Assembly (NCBI GenBank): GCA_937928385.1
Contig: CALEZD010000066.1
Location: 1 to 45,622 of the forward strand
Length of the DNA: 45,622 bases
Source of the DNA: an uncultured Bacteroidota bacterium
GTDB lineage: Bacteria; Bacteroidota; Bacteroidia; Chitinophagales; Chitinophagaceae
Direction: 5' to 3'
In this document: positions 43,254-45,622 of the stretch, one piece after another
Numbering within the stretch: the first letter of the stretch is position 1
Layout: every line of letters starts with the position of its first letter
Position numbers and translations under genes: made by a program
The notes under the pieces: model-generated
The model's input: the letters and a program-made list of their open reading frames with translations, nothing else
Told to the model about the DNA's origin: nothing
The model's database searches: none

Positions 43254-44533
43254 TCAGTTGCCTGTTTCTTGTCTTTCATTCTTTTGCTGACAAACAACAA
43301 CAGTACCAGCCCGGTAATTATCAATATGGTTGATATTATTTCAGCCTGTGTAGGTTTGATGAAGCCCAGATCGTATTTATAGTTTACACGTATTTTTTCT
43401 ACAAAGAAGCGCTCAAGCCCGTTGACTATCAGGTATAGGCCGAACAGCTGCAATGGTAAAGTGAACCTTGTACGCAACGCCCACAGCATAGCAAATAACA
43501 ACATGCAGGTGGCAAACTCATACAATGGGGTAGGGAACACACTTACCGGTAACACCGCGCAATAGTTGCCTGTACAGCCTGCTATCATTACGCCATCGTG
43601 GTTTACATTGTGAGCATAGTTCATACCGTACAGCCAGTCGGGCAGCCACGATGGGGCAGGGGCATATATATGAGGTATAACAGTGATGTCCTTGTATACT
43701 GCCGACACTCTTGCTAGCACATCCTGGAATTCACCTTCGGCTGCTGCACGGAGGGTGCCATCAGCATTAGTGATATATGCGCTGTTGAAAATGCCCCAGT
43801 CTCCGTCTCCGGCAAAATGGCAACCCAGCCTGCCGATACCGTAAGCCAGTATCAATCCCGGAGCAGCGGCATCGCAAAGGTGCTTGAAGGGTATATTATG
43901 TTTGCGAGAATAGAAATATAAACTGATGGTAGCAACTATCAACCCACCATAAAAAGTAAGCCCTGCAGAAGAAAACAGGCTGCCAATGGGGTCTGCCAGG
44001 AACTGGTCCCACGTTTCGAATGCGTTGAAGATTTTTGCGCCTGCCATACCTGCTACCGCTGCTATCAGCAATATTTCCATAGCACGTTGGTGAGGATGTG
44101 TCAATACTTTACGTTCCTCCGGTTTAGGCAGTTCCTGTTTTTTCTTCTCGCTGTATTTCAGGTAGAAAAATAATGCTGCCGCCACCAAGCCAACTAAAAA
44201 ATTACCTTGAGTAGAGAAGATATAACCCAGCGGGTCAGGCGATACCTGCGCTATATTGCCGAATATACCGCCAACTTTGAACCCGATAAGAAAACCGGAA
44301 ATTACAGCCCAGATATATTCACTCATGGTAGCCGGTTTGCCAACCACAATGGTAGTAACCATGGGGTGAAGCAATCCTTGTTTTTCTTTTCGCTTCAGTT
44401 CCAGCGATAAGGTCCATGCTGCCGCCAGGAAGGCTAATGCAACAAAAAAACCGAATGTCTTGAATATACTCAGCCACTCGGGCATAGGTGCGCCGGTCAG
44501 GCTCTCTAATAAATACTGAAAATCGGGATACAT
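43250..44533 (-). CDS. lgt: Prolipoprotein diacylglyceryl transferase, enlarged form
   Basis: This 427-residue inner membrane enzyme moves a diacylglyceryl group from phosphatidylglycerol to the lipobox cysteine. The key motif AYGIGRLGCHFAGDGDWG is present, and so are the helices with PTPLYEFATCMLLF and YLIVNGLERFFVEKIR. The common form has about 270-300 residues; here an N-terminal extension and a ~90-residue loop after the signature motif account for the extra length. A TAGCTTTA -7 box on this strand (44551-44544) would give a very short leader. Confidence 0.93.
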   Translation of the reverse strand: MYPDFQYLLESLTGAPMPEWLSIFKTFGFFVALAFLAAAWTLSLELKRKEKQGLLHPMVTTIVVGKPATMSEYIWAVISGFLIGFKVGGIFGNIAQVSPDPLGYIFSTQGNFLVGLVAAALFFYLKYSEKKKQELPKPEERKVLTHPHQRAMEILLIAAVAGMAGAKIFNAFETWDQFLADPIGSLFSSAGLTFYGGLIVATISLYFYSRKHNIPFKHLCDAAAPGLILAYGIGRLGCHFAGDGDWGIFNSAYITNADGTLRAAAEGEFQDVLARVSAVYKDITVIPHIYAPAPSWLPDWLYGMNYAHNVNHDGVMIAGCTGNYCAVLPVSVFPTPLYEFATCMLLFAMLWALRTRFTLPLQLFGLYLIVNGLERFFVEKIRVNYKYDLGFIKPTQAEIISTILIITGLVLLLFVSKRMKDKKQATD

Positions 44534-44543
44534 AAACTGCGTG

Positions 44544-44551
44544 TAAAGCTA
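44544..44551 (-). promoter_or_regulatory. Candidate -7 box for lgt
   Basis: TAGCTTTA on the minus strand lies about 10 bp before the start codon, giving an almost leaderless transcript. A TTG lies 22 bp upstream, slightly beyond the usual spacing. Confidence 0.35.
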
Positions 44552-44609
44552 ATAAAGTTGGCCGTTTGAAGAGCAATTAAATATGACTGTTTAAGAATAC
44601 CTTAACCTC

Positions 44610-45497
44610 TCAGGCTATTTGTTCTATGGCGGATAGTACAGTTTTTATCATCTGTTCTATATCCGCTTCCATATTGCGCGATGCGGTGTTGGTCGCCCTG
44701 TTGTCTATTACAGTGCTTATTGAGCAGCAGTTGTGCCCCAGTATCTTGCCCAGCCCGTACATAGCTGCTGTTTCCATTTCGAAATTGGTAATGCGTAAAT
44801 CCCGGGTGCTGAATGTGGACATGGCATCTACCAGGTAAGGATAGGTGACTTGTGCCCTTAATATCCGCCCCTGTGGCCCATAAAAGCCGGGACACGTAAC
44901 AGTAATGCCATGTATATACCCGGCTGCAAAATACTTGCGCAACGCTATAGACCCTTCAGCTATATATGGTAAAATGCGGCCACCTGCCAGCCGTGTATGC
45001 TGCATAAATTGCTCCATGATAAAGCGTTCATCAGCATTGTTTTCATACCTGTAATACTGCAAGAGGTTGTCCATGCCTATACCATACGCAGATGTAACCA
45101 TGCTACCCAGGGGTACATCTGTATGAAGGCTGCCGCAGGTACCCAGCCGGATGATGGATAATGTGCGTTTTTGGGGGTTTAGTGTACGGCTACTGAAATC
45201 AATATTTGCCAGGGCATCCAGTTCGTTCATGGCAATATCCATATTATCCGGCCCTATGCCGGTGCTTACCACCAGTACTTGTTTCTTGCCTATCAAGCCG
45301 GCATGGCATACAAATTCCCTGTGCTGCGATTTATGAGTGATTTTATCAAAGTATTTTGATACTACAGGCACCCTGCCGGGGTCGCCGACGGTAATAACAA
45401 TATCTGCCAGATGCTCCGGGCTTATGTTAAGGTGATAGATACAACCTCTTTCATTGATTATTAATTCTGACTCTCCAAATCGGCTGTGTGTATGCAT
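44610..45497 (-). CDS. Nucleoside phosphorylase (uridine phosphorylase-like)
   Basis: This 295-residue member of the PNP/UDP family has ITVGDPGRVPVVSKYFD near the phosphate site, STGIGPDNMDIAMNEL, IRLGTCGSLHTDVPLG and FEMETAAMYGLG for ribose and base contacts. The enzyme splits a nucleoside with phosphate to ribose-1-phosphate and a base, feeding salvage. The sequence fits uridine phosphorylase best, but purine activity is not excluded. It is divergent from the tRNA-Cys gene. Confidence 0.85.
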   Translation of the reverse strand: MHTHSRFGESELIINERGCIYHLNISPEHLADIVITVGDPGRVPVVSKYFDKITHKSQHREFVCHAGLIGKKQVLVVSTGIGPDNMDIAMNELDALANIDFSSRTLNPQKRTLSIIRLGTCGSLHTDVPLGSMVTSAYGIGMDNLLQYYRYENNADERFIMEQFMQHTRLAGGRILPYIAEGSIALRKYFAAGYIHGITVTCPGFYGPQGRILRAQVTYPYLVDAMSTFSTRDLRITNFEMETAAMYGLGKILGHNCCSISTVIDNRATNTASRNMEADIEQMIKTVLSAIEQIA

Positions 45498-45518
45498 TTC
45501 TATTATATGTATTTGCTC

Positions 45519-45548
45519 TTGTAAAGAAATGAAATTTTACTACATTTG
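45519..45548 (+). promoter_or_regulatory. Promoter of the tRNA-Cys gene
   Basis: TTG (45519-45521), exactly 19 bp and TACATTTG (45541-45548) match the Bacteroidota consensus, with the tRNA 5' end 14 bp downstream of the -7 box. Confidence 0.75.
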
Positions 45549-45561
45549 CAATCCCTCGTAG

Positions 45562-45622
45562 GGTCACGTGGCCGAGTGGCTAGGCAGAGGTCTGCAAAAC
45601 CTCGTACAGCGGTTCGAATCCG
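45562..45622 (+). tRNA. tRNA-Cys (GCA), cut by the right edge of the window
   Basis: The acceptor strand GGTCACG is followed by T8, a D arm (GCCGAGTGGCTAGGC), an anticodon arm with loop CTGCAAA (anticodon GCA, cysteine) and a T arm with GGTTCGAATCC. The last part of the T stem and the 3' acceptor strand are beyond the window. Confidence 0.93.

Overview
The window reads as chromosomal DNA from a member of the Bacteroidota, most likely the class Chitinophagia. This is an inference from several signs. A type IX secretion C-terminal sorting domain lies at the left edge. There is a TonB-dependent receptor with a carboxypeptidase-like front domain, a DUF4175 protein, and an enlarged Lgt. Near-consensus Bacteroidota promoters (TTG or TTTG, 19-21 bp, TAnnTTTG) recur, and Shine-Dalgarno sequences are mostly absent. 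No phage, plasmid, transposase, CRISPR or rRNA genes are visible. Apart from one 760-bp gap, gene density is high and most genes look like core housekeeping.

Layout. 1-4 kb: end of a secreted protein, a saccharopine dehydrogenase-type enzyme, a hotdog thioesterase and a GT39-like membrane glycosyltransferase. 4-8 kb: gyrA followed by a secreted TPR protein. 8-12.8 kb: a set suggestive of cold or membrane-fluidity adaptation, with two fatty acid desaturases of different type, a CspA protein with its own terminator, an HtrB/LpxL-type acyltransferase and a DEAD-box RNA helicase. 12.8-18.7 kb, all on the minus strand: two GT-C-like membrane proteins, an orphan LutA-like Fe-S protein, ribH, a membrane-anchored TPR protein and pdhA. 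18.7-19.8 kb: recF, divergent from pdhA.

19.83-20.59 kb is the only long non-coding stretch and the most interesting part. It holds (i) a 192-bp inverted-repeat element whose two arms each carry a small and a large hairpin, with compensated base changes between the arms; (ii) a small-RNA gene candidate with a promoter, three hairpins and a terminator; (iii) four GTTAACA boxes; and (iv) a promoter whose spacer contains a perfect 14-bp palindrome, driving a TonB-dependent receptor with a CxxC motif in its plug.

22.9-30 kb: an MscS channel, an APC permease, a CPA-type antiporter and a MutS2 without the Smr domain. 30-34.8 kb: a large DUF4175 coiled-coil protein, a small membrane protein and a TlpA-like thiol protein. 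34.9-40.9 kb: rarA, a TonB-like lipoprotein, a YitT/HD pair, a type II NADH dehydrogenase, an unknown protein and an OsmC protein. 40.9-42.4 kb: an ECF sigma factor, a tiny zinc-finger-like anti-sigma candidate and a cytochrome P460 lipoprotein. 42.5-45.6 kb: a beta-barrel protein, lgt, a nucleoside phosphorylase and a tRNA-Cys cut by the window edge.

All calls come from reading translations and DNA motifs by eye. No database search or folding program was run.
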